This document shows positions 50,119-63,960 of a DNA stretch of 64,000 nt, in pieces (the stretch's first letter is position 1; every line of letters begins with the position of its first letter). The notes under the pieces are model-generated. The model did not search any database. It saw only the letters and a program-made list of their open reading frames with translations, and was not told the DNA's origin. This DNA is from Ferrigenium straubiae (GTDB lineage: Bacteria; Pseudomonadota; Gammaproteobacteria; Burkholderiales; Gallionellaceae). The stretch spans positions 443,551-507,550 of the forward strand of contig JAHQXD010000003.1 of NCBI GenBank assembly GCA_019449655.1, in the 5' to 3' direction. Both the position numbers and the translations under genes were made by a program.

Positions 50119-51594
50119 CTATGCCTCCACGATCTGCAGGCTCACATGCAGGGCCTTCCACTGCTTCACTTCCTCGTGCAGTGCGGTTTCGGTGAGGGGG
50201 TTCTGCACCAGCCAATCGGCGTCCAGCGAGAGGTGGAACTTGGTGCCGCTGAAGCGCCCGCGCAGGTCCGGCAACCCGATGTCGCTGCGGTTGCGGTAGA
50301 ACAGCACGGCAAGGCGCAGGCTCATCGCCAGCACGCAGTCCTCGGTGTTTTTCAGCTGTCCCTGCAGCTTGTCCAGGTTGCCGCGCTGCGCCAGCGCCAG
50401 CAGGCTCAGGTGCGCCTGCTCCTTCTTCGAGAAGCCGGGCATGTCGGCGTTGGCGAGAATGTAGGCGGTATGCTTGTGGTAGCCGCTGTGCGCGACGCTG
50501 ACGCCGATCTCGTGCAGCCTGGCCGTCCAGCCGAGCATCAGCAGCGCGGCATCATTGGCTTCATCGCCGAGGAATTGCCGCGCAAACAGCTGCGCCAGTT
50601 GCGCCACGCGCTCGGCCTGCCTCGCATCGATGCGGTAGCGCTGCATGAACTGCCGCACCGTGACCTCGCGCATGTCGTTGTCGTGAAAGCGCCCCAGCAG
50701 GTCGTACAGCACGCCTTCGCGTAGCGCGCCGAGCGCGGGCTGCATCTGTTCGATTTCCAGCTCGCAGAAGGCGGCATACATGATGGCGAAGCCGCCCCCC
50801 AGGACGGGTATGCGATCCGGGCGCAGGCCCTGCAGGTCGAGCTTCTGCACGTCGCCGGCCTTGATGAGATCGGCGCGCAGTTTTTCCAGGCCGCCCCGCG
50901 TGATGCCGCTCTTGCTGTAGCCGTTCAGCTCCAGGATTTCGCTGATGGCCTTGGCCGTGCCCGATGAACCGAGCGCCTCTTGCCACTGCCCCCTGAAATC
51001 CGCCGCGATGGTCTGCAATTCGTTGCGCGCGGCAAGCTCGGCCTTCTTGAGGTTCTGCTTGGTGATCTTTCCACCGGGAAAAAAGCGCAGGCTGTAGCTG
51101 ACGCAGCCCATGTACATGCTTTCCAGCTTGAGTGGGGTGAGGCCGTTGCCGACGATGAATTCGGTGGAGCCGCCGCCGATGTCGATCACCAGCCGGTTGC
51201 CTTCCGACTGCGGCAGCTCGTGCGCCACGCCGAGGTAGATCAGGCGCGCTTCCTCGTGCCCGGCGATGACCTCGATCGGGAAGCCCAGCACATGCTCGGC
51301 CTGCGGGATGAAATCGGCGGCGTTCCTCGCCACACGCAGCGAGTTGGTGCCCACCGCGCGCACCGCCTCGCGCGGCAGGTCGCGCAGGCGTTCAGCGAAT
51401 CGTCCCAGGGTAGTTAGCGCGCGCTGCTGCGCCTCGGCATCGAGGTATTTGTCGGCGGTGAGTCCGGCGGCGAGACGCACCGGTTCGCGCAACTCGTCGA
51501 GCATGTAGAGCTGGTCGCCCTCGACGCGTGCGACTTGCAGGCGGAAGCTGTTGGAGCCTAAGTCAACGGCGGCGAGAATGGGCTGGTGCTGCAC
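50119..51594 (-). CDS. ppx: Exopolyphosphatase / guanosine pentaphosphatase (Ppx/GppA)
   Basis: Removes phosphate from the ends of polyphosphate, and may hydrolyse pppGpp. The 491-residue protein has the ASKHA-fold phosphate loops AAVDLGSNSFRLQVARV at the start and VIDIGGGSTEFIVG near residue 140. The HD-like C-terminal half has WTARLHEIGVSVAHSGYHKH. Length fits Ppx (about 500). It follows phoU by one base on the same strand, a known link between phosphate signalling and polyphosphate use. Confidence 0.94.
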   Translation of the reverse strand: MQHQPILAAVDLGSNSFRLQVARVEGDQLYMLDELREPVRLAAGLTADKYLDAEAQQRALTTLGRFAERLRDLPREAVRAVGTNSLRVARNAADFIPQAEHVLGFPIEVIAGHEEARLIYLGVAHELPQSEGNRLVIDIGGGSTEFIVGNGLTPLKLESMYMGCVSYSLRFFPGGKITKQNLKKAELAARNELQTIAADFRGQWQEALGSSGTAKAISEILELNGYSKSGITRGGLEKLRADLIKAGDVQKLDLQGLRPDRIPVLGGGFAIMYAAFCELEIEQMQPALGALREGVLYDLLGRFHDNDMREVTVRQFMQRYRIDARQAERVAQLAQLFARQFLGDEANDAALLMLGWTARLHEIGVSVAHSGYHKHTAYILANADMPGFSKKEQAHLSLLALAQRGNLDKLQGQLKNTEDCVLAMSLRLAVLFYRNRSDIGLPDLRGRFSGTKFHLSLDADWLVQNPLTETALHEEVKQWKALHVSLQIVEA

Positions 51595-51595
51595 T

Positions 51596-52303
51596 CTACT
51601 CCTGGACTTCGCGGTCGATCTCGTCCAGGGTCACGTGGCGCACGTCGCGCCCCTTGACCATGTAGATGACGTACTCCGACATGTTCTTGGCGTGGTCGCC
51701 GATACGCTCGATCGCCTTGGCGACGAACAGGATTTCCAGCGAGGTGGAGATGGTGCGCGGGTCTTCCATCATGAAGGTGATGAGGTAGCGCATGATGGCG
51801 CGGAACTCCTCGTCCACCTGCTCGTCGAGGCGCACCACCTGCGCGGCCATCGCCACGTCGAGGCGCGCAAAGGCGTCGAGCGACTTGCGCAGCATGTCCA
51901 GCGCCAGCTCGGCGGCATGCTTGATCTCGTGGTAGCGCGGCAGGTTGGGCGTGTTTTTCTGCGACAGCAGCTTGGCCATGCGTGCGATCTTCTCGGCCTC
52001 GTCGCCGATGCGCTCCAGGTCGGTGATGGTCTTGACCACGGCCATCACGAGGCGCAGGTCGCCCGCCGTCGGCTGGCGGCGCGCAATCACCTGGCTGCAC
52101 GCCTCGTCGATCTTCACCTCCATCGCGTTGACGCGGTGGTCATCATCGATCACGCGCGCCATCAACGCAACGTTACTCTCCAGCAGCGATTCCACCGCGC
52201 TCTTGATCTGGCTTTCCACCAGGCCGCCCATCTGCAGCACGTTGGCGCGGATGGCCTCGAGCTCTGCATCGAACTGGCGGGAAATATGGTAACCATGGCC
52301 CAT
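51596..52303 (-). CDS. phoU: Phosphate signalling regulator PhoU
   Basis: A 235-residue two-fold three-helix-bundle protein that links the Pst phosphate transporter to PhoR-PhoB signalling and binds metal clusters. It shows ALMARVIDDDHRVNAMEVKI and, in the second repeat, AIERIGDHAKNMSEYVIYMVKG, both with the PhoU ER.GD pattern (also LERIGDEAEKIA). pst genes are not in the window. It lies between rpiA and ppx on the same strand, with one base before ppx. Confidence 0.95.
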   Translation of the reverse strand: MGHGYHISRQFDAELEAIRANVLQMGGLVESQIKSAVESLLESNVALMARVIDDDHRVNAMEVKIDEACSQVIARRQPTAGDLRLVMAVVKTITDLERIGDEAEKIARMAKLLSQKNTPNLPRYHEIKHAAELALDMLRKSLDAFARLDVAMAAQVVRLDEQVDEEFRAIMRYLITFMMEDPRTISTSLEILFVAKAIERIGDHAKNMSEYVIYMVKGRDVRHVTLDEIDREVQE

Positions 52304-52393
52304 GCTGTCATTCCTCGAAATAATTGACTGTGCAGTGTACGCGGCGAATGTGAAGGATAGATGACAGTCGCATCGCTCCCCCAGCCTAGATAC

Positions 52394-53056
52394 TTATGCC
52401 GTTACCGTCTTCACGCCTTCCGCGGTGCCGAGCAGCAGCACGTCGGCGGCGCGGCGCGCGAACAAACCGTTGGTGACCACGCCCGCGATGTGGTCCAGCG
52501 TCGATTCCAGCTCCACCGGGTTCATGATCTGCAGCCCGTGAACGTCGAGAATGACGTTGCCGTTGTCGGTGGTGAAGCCCTCGCGCAGTTTCGGCTGGCC
52601 GCCCAGCTTCACGAGCTGGCGCGCCACGGAGCTGCGCGCCATCGGGATCACCTCGACGGGCAGCGGGAACTTGCCCAGCACGTCCACCAGCTTGCTCGCG
52701 TCGCACACGCAGATAAATTTTTTACTGGCCGCCGCGACGATCTTCTCGCGCGTCAGCGCCCCGCCGCCGCCCTTGATCATGTGCAGGTGCCGGGTGATTT
52801 CGTCCGCACCGTCCACGTACACCGGCAGATCGCCCGCGTCGTTCAGCGACAGCACCTCGATGCCGTGCCCCTTGAGGCGCTGTGCCGAGGCTTCCGAACT
52901 GGCAACCGCGCCGCGTATCCTGTGTTTGATCTTCGCCAGCTCGTCGATGAAAAAATTGGCGGTGGAACCGGTGCCTACGCCGACGATGCTGTCGACCGGC
53001 ACATACTCGATGGCGGCCTGCGCGACCGCGCGTTTCAAATCATCCTGGGTCATCAT
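52394..53056 (-). CDS. rpiA: Ribose-5-phosphate isomerase A
   Basis: Interconverts ribulose 5-phosphate and ribose 5-phosphate in the pentose phosphate pathway. The 220-residue protein has [22 protein letters not shown], the acidic active site YVDGADEI and the [12 protein letters not shown] loop. Length as in E. coli RpiA (219). The start is ATG 53054-53056, directly followed by a second ATG; a longer frame towards 53197 enters the pgm leader and was rejected. Divergent from pgm. Confidence 0.96.
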   Translation of the reverse strand: MMTQDDLKRAVAQAAIEYVPVDSIVGVGTGSTANFFIDELAKIKHRIRGAVASSEASAQRLKGHGIEVLSLNDAGDLPVYVDGADEITRHLHMIKGGGGALTREKIVAAASKKFICVCDASKLVDVLGKFPLPVEVIPMARSSVARQLVKLGGQPKLREGFTTDNGNVILDVHGLQIMNPVELESTLDHIAGVVTNGLFARRAADVLLLGTAEGVKTVTA

Positions 53057-53141
53057 GCCGAATACTCTCTTTACTATCGTTGTGTTCGTGATTATTGCAG
53101 GAATCGGGCGCTTTGGGGAAACCGCGCGGCGCCGGTGGTAA

Positions 53142-54803
<1,662 letters not shown>

Positions 54804-54808
54804 ACGGA

Positions 54809-54842
54809 TATAATCTCACCCTGATCATCGAAGGAGGAAACC
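54809..54842 (+). promoter_or_regulatory. Putative promoter and ribosome binding site of ridA
   Basis: TATAAT (54809-54814) is a perfect -10 hexamer; the -35 position has only a weak match (cctacc, 54786-54791) inside pgm. It is followed by a strong ribosome binding site, gaaggagg (54830-54837), five bases before the ridA ATG. Confidence 0.5.
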
Positions 54843-55229
54843 ATGGCAAACAAAAAAATCATCCAGACCCCCGATGCACCCGCCGCGATCGGTACTTACT
54901 CGCAAGCCGTGCGTGTCGACCACACCGTCTACCTGGCCGGCCAGATCGGCCTCGATCCGGCCACCATGCAGATGGTCGAAGGGATCGACGCGCAGATCCA
55001 CCGCGTGTTCCAGAATATGCGCGCGGTTGCGACCGCGGCAGGCGGCAGCATGGACGACGTGGTGAAGATCAACATCTTCCTCACCGACCTCGGCAACTTC
55101 GCGAGGGTGAACGAGATCATGGCGACCTATTTTCACCAGCCCTATCCGGCGCGCGCCGCCGTGGGCGTCTCCTCGCTGCCGCGCGGTGCCTCGATCGAGG
55201 CGGACGGGGTGATGTATTTGCAAGACTAG
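54843..55229 (+). CDS. ridA: RidA family reactive imine deaminase
   Basis: A 128-residue trimeric enzyme that hydrolyses reactive enamine/imine intermediates made by PLP enzymes such as threonine dehydratase. It has [25 protein letters not shown] near the start and the carboxylate-binding Arg in [20 protein letters not shown], plus the GGSMDDVVK block. The strong ribosome binding site suggests high expression. It is followed by a palindromic repeat and then recG. Confidence 0.95.
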   Translation: MANKKIIQTPDAPAAIGTYSQAVRVDHTVYLAGQIGLDPATMQMVEGIDAQIHRVFQNMRAVATAAGGSMDDVVKINIFLTDLGNFARVNEIMATYFHQPYPARAAVGVSSLPRGASIEADGVMYLQD

Positions 55230-55243
55230 CGTGACCCGCCGGG

Positions 55244-55296
55244 CAACCCTCTCGCCTGCCCCTCCCCCGCAAACGGGAGAGGGTGGAGCATAGCGG
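55244..55296 (+). repeat. Palindromic repeat between ridA and recG
   Basis: Contains caaccctctcgcctgcccct and then cccccgcaaacgggagaggg, ending tggagcatagcgg. The core ctcccgcaaRcgggag hairpin matches the repeats inside polA (43969-44018) and uvrD (37896-37967). Its right end reaches the ribosome binding site of recG. Confidence 0.75.
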
Positions 55297-55310
55297 AGGA
55301 AGAGGACGCA

Positions 55311-57338
55311 TTGGTTTCGCCGACAAAAATTTCACCCGCCACGCTGGCCAAACTCGCCAGGCTCGGCATCCATCACCGCACCGATCTGTTACTGCACCTG
55401 CCGCTGCGTTACGAGGACGAGACCCATCTCGCGCCGATTGCCGCGGTGCAGCCCGGCATGACTGTACAGGTACAGGGTGCCGTCGCGCACAGCGAGGTGG
55501 TTTTCCGTCCGCGCCGCACCCTGGTTTGCCGTCTGCAGGATAACGGCGGCGAACTGTATTTGCGCTTTCTCAACTTCTATCCCAGCCAGCAGAAACAATT
55601 GGCTGTTGGCAAGCAGATCCGCGCCGTCGGCGAGGTGCGCATGGGTTACTACGGGCCGGAGATGGTGCACCCCAAGTGCCGCGCGGTGAATGACGAAACG
55701 CCGCTGCAGCAGAGCCTCACGCCGGTCTACCCGACCACCGCCGGGCTGTCGCAGGCCATATTGCGCAAGCTGATCGGCAACGCACTGGAGACGCTGCCGC
55801 TGGACGACACCCTGCCGGATGCGCTGCTGCAAAAAATGAAGCTGGCCTCCTTCGCCGACAGCGTCAGACTGCTGCACAACCCGCCGCCGGATATTTCGGC
55901 GGCCAGCCTGGAACAGCGCAGCCATGCGGCATGGCGGCGCATCAAGTTCGACGAACTGCTCGCGCAGCAGCTGTCGATGCGCGTGCACCACCGCGAGCGC
56001 GGCAAGCGCATCGCGCCGGCACTCGCATCGAAACAGCACCTCACCGCGCAGTTGCTGAATAACCTGCCCTTCGCGCTGACCGCTGCACAGCAGAAGGTGC
56101 ATGCCGAGATCGGCCGCGACCTCGCGCAGCCGCACCCGATGCAGCGCCTGCTGCTCGGCGATGTCGGCAGCGGCAAGACCATCGTCGCGGCGCTCGCCGC
56201 CTTGCAGGCCATCGAGAACGGCTGGCAGGCCGCGTTCATGGCGCCGACCGAGATCCTCGCCGAGCAGCATTACTTCAAACTGCGCGACTGGCTGGAGCCG
56301 CTCGGCATCAGCCCGGTGTGGCTGTCCGGCAGCCTGAAGAAAAAGGACAAGGCTGCGGCGGCGGAACGCATCGCCGGCGGCGACACGGCGCTCGCCATCG
56401 GCACGCATGCGCTGTTTCAGGAGCAGGTCGAGTTCCGTAAACTCGGCCTTGCGATCGTGGACGAACAGCACAAATTTGGCGTGCAGCAGCGCCTCGCGCT
56501 GCGCAACAAGGGCAACGAGCCGCACCAGCTCATGATGAGCGCCACCCCCATTCCGCGCACCCTGGCGATGAGCTACTACGCCGACCTCGACGTGTCGGTG
56601 ATCGACGAGCTGCCGCCGGGGCGCACCCCGGTAATCACCAAGCTCGTCAGCGACGAACGCCGCGACGAGGTGTTCGAGCGCGTGCGCGCCGCCTGTCTTG
56701 AAGGAAAACAGGCCTACTGGGTGTGCCCGCTGATCGACGAATCGGAAGCTTTACAGCTGCAAACCGCAATCGAGACGTATGAAACCCTGCGCACCACTTT
56801 TCCGGAGCTCAATGTGGGACTGGTACACGGCAGGCTGGACAATGCCGAAAAGGCGCGCGCGATGGCGGCGTTCAAGGCGGGTGAGCTGCAGTTGCTGGTC
56901 GCCACCACCGTGATCGAGGTCGGCGTGGACGTGCCGAACGCCAGCCTGATGGTGATCGACCATGCCGAGCGCATGGGGCTGGCGCAACTGCACCAGCTGC
57001 GCGGCCGCGTGGGGCGCGGCGCGGAACACAGCCTGTGCATCCTGCTGTACCAGCAGCCGCTTTCCGAGCTGGCGCGGGCGCGCCTGAAAATCATTTTTGA
57101 GAGCAACGACGGCTTCACCATCGCCCAACAGGATTTACAATTGCGCGGCCCGGGCGAATTGCTCGGCGCAAGACAGAGCGGCGTGGCGATGCTGCGCTTC
57201 GCCGACATCAATGCGGATGAAGAATTACTGAATGAGGCGCGGCAGGCCGCCGACGGCTTGCTGCGCGATTTTCCCGATGCTGCACGGAGGCACTTGCAGC
57301 GCTGGATGGCAAACAAACATGACTACCTTCACGCCTAG
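55311..57338 (+). CDS. recG: ATP-dependent DNA helicase RecG
   Basis: Regresses stalled replication forks and processes branched DNA. The 675-residue protein has the N-terminal wedge OB domain (LPLRYEDETHLAPI), Walker A LLGDVGSGKTIVA, motif II VDEQHKFGV, motif III MSATPIPRTLAMS and the C-terminal TRG region RIKF-like. It starts at TTG 55311 with the ribosome binding site ggaggaagagg just upstream; no ATG or GTG gives the full N-terminus. A palindromic repeat abuts that site. ubiC overlaps the end by 20 bases. Confidence 0.95.
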   Translation: MVSPTKISPATLAKLARLGIHHRTDLLLHLPLRYEDETHLAPIAAVQPGMTVQVQGAVAHSEVVFRPRRTLVCRLQDNGGELYLRFLNFYPSQQKQLAVGKQIRAVGEVRMGYYGPEMVHPKCRAVNDETPLQQSLTPVYPTTAGLSQAILRKLIGNALETLPLDDTLPDALLQKMKLASFADSVRLLHNPPPDISAASLEQRSHAAWRRIKFDELLAQQLSMRVHHRERGKRIAPALASKQHLTAQLLNNLPFALTAAQQKVHAEIGRDLAQPHPMQRLLLGDVGSGKTIVAALAALQAIENGWQAAFMAPTEILAEQHYFKLRDWLEPLGISPVWLSGSLKKKDKAAAAERIAGGDTALAIGTHALFQEQVEFRKLGLAIVDEQHKFGVQQRLALRNKGNEPHQLMMSATPIPRTLAMSYYADLDVSVIDELPPGRTPVITKLVSDERRDEVFERVRAACLEGKQAYWVCPLIDESEALQLQTAIETYETLRTTFPELNVGLVHGRLDNAEKARAMAAFKAGELQLLVATTVIEVGVDVPNASLMVIDHAERMGLAQLHQLRGRVGRGAEHSLCILLYQQPLSELARARLKIIFESNDGFTIAQQDLQLRGPGELLGARQSGVAMLRFADINADEELLNEARQAADGLLRDFPDAARRHLQRWMANKHDYLHA

Positions 57339-57885
57339 CAAATTTATGCCCGATAAATTCTGGCACGGCGCGGCGCTGGGCTGCGAAGCCGGCCTCGCGC
57401 CCTGGCTGCGTGACCGCGGATCGCTGACGCAGCGCATCCAGCGGCGCTGCGCCCGCTTCGCGGTGCGCGGCGTGCGCAGCGGCCTGGCGCGCATTGCGCT
57501 GGACGAGGCCGCCCTGCTCGGGGTCGCCCCGCAGCATCTTGCGTATTCGCGTGAAGTGTTCCTGTACGCCGACGGCCGGCCGGTGGTGTTCGCGCACAGC
57601 GCGTGCGCCCGGCAGCACCTGCGCGGCACATGGTCGGCCGTGCGCGGCCTGGGCAACCGGCCGCTGGGCGCGCTGCTGTTCGCGCACCCGCAGGTGGAGC
57701 GCAGGCCGCTGCATTACAAGGTGTTACGCAGCGCACATCCTCTGTTTCGGCGCGCTGCCGCGGAGCTGGGTAATCCGCCGGGCAGGCTTTGGGCGCGCCG
57801 CTCGCTGTTTTATCTGCACGACGCCCCGCTGCTGGTGACGGAGGTTTTTCTGCCGGAAATCCTGCGCCTTGCCAACCCGGCATGA
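57319..57885 (+). CDS. ubiC: Chorismate lyase UbiC
   Basis: Splits chorismate into 4-hydroxybenzoate and pyruvate, the first committed step of ubiquinone synthesis. The 188-residue protein has WLRDRGSLTQRIQRRC, with the substrate-binding Arg region, GNRPLGALLF, and the C-terminal WARRSLFYLHDAPLLVTEVFLP with the conserved Glu. The ATG at 57319 lies 20 bases inside recG. No ubiA follows in this window. It is convergent with the dciA-like gene, nine bases away. Confidence 0.92.
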   Translation: MTTFTPSKFMPDKFWHGAALGCEAGLAPWLRDRGSLTQRIQRRCARFAVRGVRSGLARIALDEAALLGVAPQHLAYSREVFLYADGRPVVFAHSACARQHLRGTWSAVRGLGNRPLGALLFAHPQVERRPLHYKVLRSAHPLFRRAAAELGNPPGRLWARRSLFYLHDAPLLVTEVFLPEILRLANPA

Positions 57886-57893
57886 GGCGGCGC

Positions 57894-58331
57894 TTACTCC
57901 TTGGTGTTGGCCAGCTTTTTCAGCGCCAGTCCGAGTTGCGAGCCGTCCAGGGTCTGACTGAGCCTATCCAGCGCGTCCCTGGCCGATTTGCCGAGCTTGC
58001 GCGGAGCGGCTGCGGGCGGGCTGCGATCGAAGGAAACTTGCACCTTGACGCGGATTCCGCTAACCTCACACCCCCTGTTTTGCAACAGAATGGCCAGTTC
58101 CGGCGCAAGCTGGCGCAATTTCGCGGCAACGGCGGCATTGGCAGCGGCAACGTTGAGCGTGCCGGATTGCAGCCCCAATACTTGGCTGGATTGCGCAAGA
58201 TAGGGTGGCGCAACACTCATGAAATGGCGATGCAGTGCCGACAAGGCCTGTGCCTTGGACAGCAGCGGCCGTAATTCCTGATTGCCGCTCAATAATGACT
58301 TGAATCGCTGCGCCACGGGTTTACGATACAT
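57894..58331 (-). CDS. DUF721 protein, DciA-like helicase loader
   Basis: A 145-residue protein of the DciA/DUF721 family. DciA loads the replicative helicase DnaB in bacteria lacking DnaC or DnaI. It has an N-terminal KH-like fold (LRPLLSKAQALSALHRHFMSVAP, VLGLQSGTLNVAAANAAVAAKLRQLAPEL) and a low-complexity basic tail. The ATG at 58329-58331 gives MYRKPVAQRFKSLLSGN. Divergent from the M23 peptidase with a 22-base gap, a gene order conserved with secA in betaproteobacteria. Confidence 0.85.
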   Translation of the reverse strand: MYRKPVAQRFKSLLSGNQELRPLLSKAQALSALHRHFMSVAPPYLAQSSQVLGLQSGTLNVAAANAAVAAKLRQLAPELAILLQNRGCEVSGIRVKVQVSFDRSPPAAAPRKLGKSARDALDRLSQTLDGSQLGLALKKLANTKE

Positions 58332-58353
58332 ATAAAAAGTTAGGAGGGGGAGC

Positions 58354-59274
58354 ATGAATATTATTCTAGTTTCCGATCGCTTGGCAAAGCCCCGCAGTGT
58401 TACGCTGGGCGGCTGGCAGGTGCTGGCGCTGGTGCTGGTGCTGTCCGGCATGGTATGGGCTGCGGCGCTTTCGTTGCAGTATGCGCTGGTGCGCTTCGCT
58501 CCGGAAGAGCTGAGCGATGGGGTGCGCACCCTGCTGTCCAGAATGCAGAGCGAAGAACAGCAAAAACAGCAGTCCTATGTGCATAACAGCCTGGATGCGA
58601 TGGCGACCCGGGTCGGCCAGATGCAGGCGCAGGTGCAGCGCCTGGACGCGCTGGGCGCGCGCCTGGCCAAGCTGACCGGCATGAAGCCCGAGGAATTCAA
58701 GTTTGACCAGCTGCCGGCGCAAGGCGGACCGCTGATAGCCATGCCCCCCCAGGAAATGTCGGTGAACAGCCTGGAGCAGCAGTTGAACAGACTGACCCTG
58801 GCGGTCAACGACCGCAGCGACAAGCTGCAAGCTCTGGAAACCATGCTGCTGCAGAATCAATTGAGCCGCAGACTGCTGCCTTCGATACAACCGATCAACG
58901 AGGGGTTTTATTCGTCGAATTTCGGCTGGCGCCTCGACCCCTTTACCGGCGCGAACGCCATGCATGAGGGCGTCGATTTCATGGTTCAGGCGGGAACGCC
59001 CATCCGCGCCTCGGCAGGCGGCGTAGTCGCCTATGCCGACCAACATCCGCAATATGGTAATATGGTCGAAGTCGATCACGGCAACGATATCGTGACGCGC
59101 TACGCGCATGCCTCGCGGCTGCTGGTGAAGGTCGGCCAGGTGGTGCGGCGCGGCGAAAAAATCGCCGAGGTCGGCAGCACCGGGCGCTCCACCGGCAATC
59201 ACTTGCACTTCGAAGTCCGCTATAAAGGCACCGCCCAGAATCCCGTGCGCTTCCTGCAGAAAGCCGCCAGTTGA
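58354..59274 (+). CDS. M23 (LytM-type) peptidoglycan endopeptidase
   Basis: A 306-residue cell-envelope peptidase. An N-terminal membrane helix (VLALVLVLSGMVWAAALSL) is followed by a coiled-coil stalk (about 60-170) and the M23 domain with zinc ligands in MHEGVDFMV and NHLHFEVRY, so the active site looks intact. Such proteins cut peptide cross-links during cell growth or division. A strong ribosome binding site (aggaggggg) precedes the ATG. A terminator separates it from secA. Confidence 0.93.
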   Translation: MNIILVSDRLAKPRSVTLGGWQVLALVLVLSGMVWAAALSLQYALVRFAPEELSDGVRTLLSRMQSEEQQKQQSYVHNSLDAMATRVGQMQAQVQRLDALGARLAKLTGMKPEEFKFDQLPAQGGPLIAMPPQEMSVNSLEQQLNRLTLAVNDRSDKLQALETMLLQNQLSRRLLPSIQPINEGFYSSNFGWRLDPFTGANAMHEGVDFMVQAGTPIRASAGGVVAYADQHPQYGNMVEVDHGNDIVTRYAHASRLLVKVGQVVRRGEKIAEVGSTGRSTGNHLHFEVRYKGTAQNPVRFLQKAAS

Positions 59275-59312
59275 CAGGGTGATGTGAGCCAGCAGAAAGC
59301 GGCTCCAAGGTG

Positions 59313-59346
59313 AGGGTGAGGCGATGAGAGCCTCACCCTTTTTATT
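59313..59346 (+). terminator. Rho-independent terminator between the M23 peptidase gene and secA
   Basis: A perfect ten-base stem, agggtgaggc (59313-59322) with gcctcaccct (59330-59339), has a seven-base loop and a T5 run (59339-59343). It would end the M23 transcript, so secA needs its own promoter in the 33 bases before its ATG or read-through. Confidence 0.85.
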
Positions 59347-59379
59347 GCAGTTGAGTTTTTTAATTAAGTTTGGAAAAAC

Positions 59380-62109
<2,730 letters not shown>

Positions 62110-62144
62110 ATAAAATCAAATTAATAACGTGGAAGGGGGATAAC

Positions 62145-62630
62145 ATGTCACTAGTAATTGATACGCTGCGCACCTCGACGATTACCGAGGAGCTGAGCGA
62201 TGCAGAGGTGGATATTCTTTCGGGCCTGTTCGAAGTTCACGATTACAAATCCGGAGATACCATCGTTCAGCCAGGTGAGCCACAGCCGGACAACCTGTAC
62301 ATCCTGGCACATGGCGATATCGAGGTAAAAATTCAGAGCACCGAAGGAAAATCCACCATCCACGTCCTCAAGCCGGGCGACCTGGCCGGCATGATCACCT
62401 TCGTGGGCGGCGCGGCCTCGCAGGTCAGCGCAACACTCTGCGCCGTCGGCGACACCAAGGTGTTGAGTCTGGATCGTTCCAAATTCGAAACGCTGATCAA
62501 CAGCCACCCCATGATCGTATACCGCGTCATGCGCGGCTTGGCGCGGAACATGCACGGCATCGTGCGGCGCATGAATACCGAGTCGACCGAACTCAGCAAC
62601 TACATCTACCGCACCCACGGCCGTTATTAG
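62145..62630 (+). CDS. Cyclic-nucleotide-binding-domain protein (Crp-like sensor without DNA-binding domain)
   Basis: A 161-residue protein consisting of one cNMP-binding beta-roll: YKSGDTIVQPGEPQPDNLYILAHGDIEV, then VLKPGDLAGMITFVGG, and a C-terminal helix. The usual phosphate-binding Arg-Ala pair in the 'GE.all...RaAtv' loop is not present (here AASQVSATLCA), so it may bind no nucleotide or another ligand. There is no winged helix, so it is not a transcription factor by itself. A good ribosome binding site (ggaaggggga) precedes the ATG. The argJ gene follows nine bases later. Confidence 0.8.
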   Translation: MSLVIDTLRTSTITEELSDAEVDILSGLFEVHDYKSGDTIVQPGEPQPDNLYILAHGDIEVKIQSTEGKSTIHVLKPGDLAGMITFVGGAASQVSATLCAVGDTKVLSLDRSKFETLINSHPMIVYRVMRGLARNMHGIVRRMNTESTELSNYIYRTHGRY

Positions 62631-62639
62631 GAAGTTTCC

Positions 62640-63869
62640 ATGCCGGTCAATCTGACACCGCCCGCTGCGGCACAACTGTTGCCCGTTGCGGGCGTTTTTC
62701 TGGGCGTCACCGAAGCGAACATCAAGCGCGAAAACCGCAAGGACTTGCTGGTGGTTCAGCTAGACGAGGGCGCGCGGGTCGCGGGCGTGTTCACCAAAAA
62801 CCGCTTTTGCGCCGCGCCGGTAACCGTGGCGCGCGAACACCTCGCACAACCGGATGGCATCCGCGCGCTGGTGGTCAACACCGGTAACGCCAATGCCGGC
62901 ACCGGCGAACAGGGCATGCAGGATGCGCGCACCACCTGTGCCGCATTGGCCGGCCTGCTGGGCTGCAAGGCATCGCAGATATTGCCGTTCTCTACCGGCG
63001 TCATCATGGAGCCGCTGCCGGTAGGCAAGATCGCCGCCGGCCTGCCCGGCTGCGTGACGAACATGCGCGCCGACAACTGGCATGACGCCGCGCACGCGAT
63101 CATGACCACCGACATCGTCGCCAAGGCCATTTCGAAGCAGGTAATGATCGGCGGTGCGCAAATCACCGTCACCGGCATCGCCAAGGGCTCCGGCATGATC
63201 CACCCGAACATGGCGACCATGCTCGGCTACATCGCCACCGACGCGGGCATCGCGCAGCCGCTCTTGCAGCAAATGGTCAGCGAGGCCGCCAACCGCTCGT
63301 TCAACTGCATCACCGTGGACGGCGATACCTCCACCAACGACGCGCTGATGCTGATCGCTACCGGCCGGGCGGCCCTGCCGGAAATCCGCGATGCAAAAAG
63401 CGCGGAATTCGCCGCGCTGCAGGCCGCCGTCACCGAGGTCGCCATTTACCTCGCGCAGGCCATCGTGCGTGACGGCGAAGGCGCGACCAAGTTCATCACC
63501 GTACAGGTCGAGGGCGGCAGGGATGAAGCCGAATGCAAACAGATCGGCTACGCCATCGCCCGTTCGCCGCTGGTCAAGACCGCCTTCTTCGCCTCCGACC
63601 CCAACCTCGGGCGCATCCTCGCCGCGATTGGTTATGCGGGTGTTGCCGACCTGGATGTCGATGTGCTCAGGCTGTATCTCGACGACGTGCTGGTCGCCGA
63701 GCATGGCGGGCGGGCTGCGAGCTATCGCGAGGAGGATGGGCAGCGCGTGATGAAGCAGAGCGATATCACGATACGCGTGGTGCTGAATCGTGGGGTGGCG
63801 AAGGCAACTTTGTGGACTTGCGATTTTTCTTACGATTATGTGAAGATCAACGCGAGTTATCGCAGTTAG
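62640..63869 (+). CDS. argJ: Bifunctional glutamate N-acetyltransferase / amino-acid acetyltransferase ArgJ
   Basis: Moves the acetyl group from N-acetylornithine to glutamate in the cyclic arginine pathway, and may also use acetyl-CoA. The 409-residue protein has the self-cleavage site in [17 protein letters not shown] (cut before the Thr of ATML), [14 protein letters not shown] [10 protein letters not shown] near the start, and [20 protein letters not shown] [16 protein letters not shown]. The ATG is at 62640, nine bases after the cNMP-binding gene. It is followed by dispersed repeats. Confidence 0.96.
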   Translation: MPVNLTPPAAAQLLPVAGVFLGVTEANIKRENRKDLLVVQLDEGARVAGVFTKNRFCAAPVTVAREHLAQPDGIRALVVNTGNANAGTGEQGMQDARTTCAALAGLLGCKASQILPFSTGVIMEPLPVGKIAAGLPGCVTNMRADNWHDAAHAIMTTDIVAKAISKQVMIGGAQITVTGIAKGSGMIHPNMATMLGYIATDAGIAQPLLQQMVSEAANRSFNCITVDGDTSTNDALMLIATGRAALPEIRDAKSAEFAALQAAVTEVAIYLAQAIVRDGEGATKFITVQVEGGRDEAECKQIGYAIARSPLVKTAFFASDPNLGRILAAIGYAGVADLDVDVLRLYLDDVLVAEHGGRAASYREEDGQRVMKQSDITIRVVLNRGVAKATLWTCDFSYDYVKINASYRS

Positions 63870-63883
63870 ATTGCTCCATCCAA

Positions 63884-63915
63884 CCGTTCGTGGTGAGGTA
63901 TCGAACCATGAACGG
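63884..63915. repeat. Imperfect palindrome after argJ (ccgttcgtg...catgaacgg family)
   Basis: ccgttcgtggtgaggtatcg followed by aaccatgaacgg reads as an inverted repeat with its centre near 63900. It is a variant of the element flanking ptsI (19641-19741). Confidence 0.65.
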
Positions 63916-63960
63916 CCATAATCAACATCAAAACCGCCGGGGGTTGCCCGGCAGCTAGTC

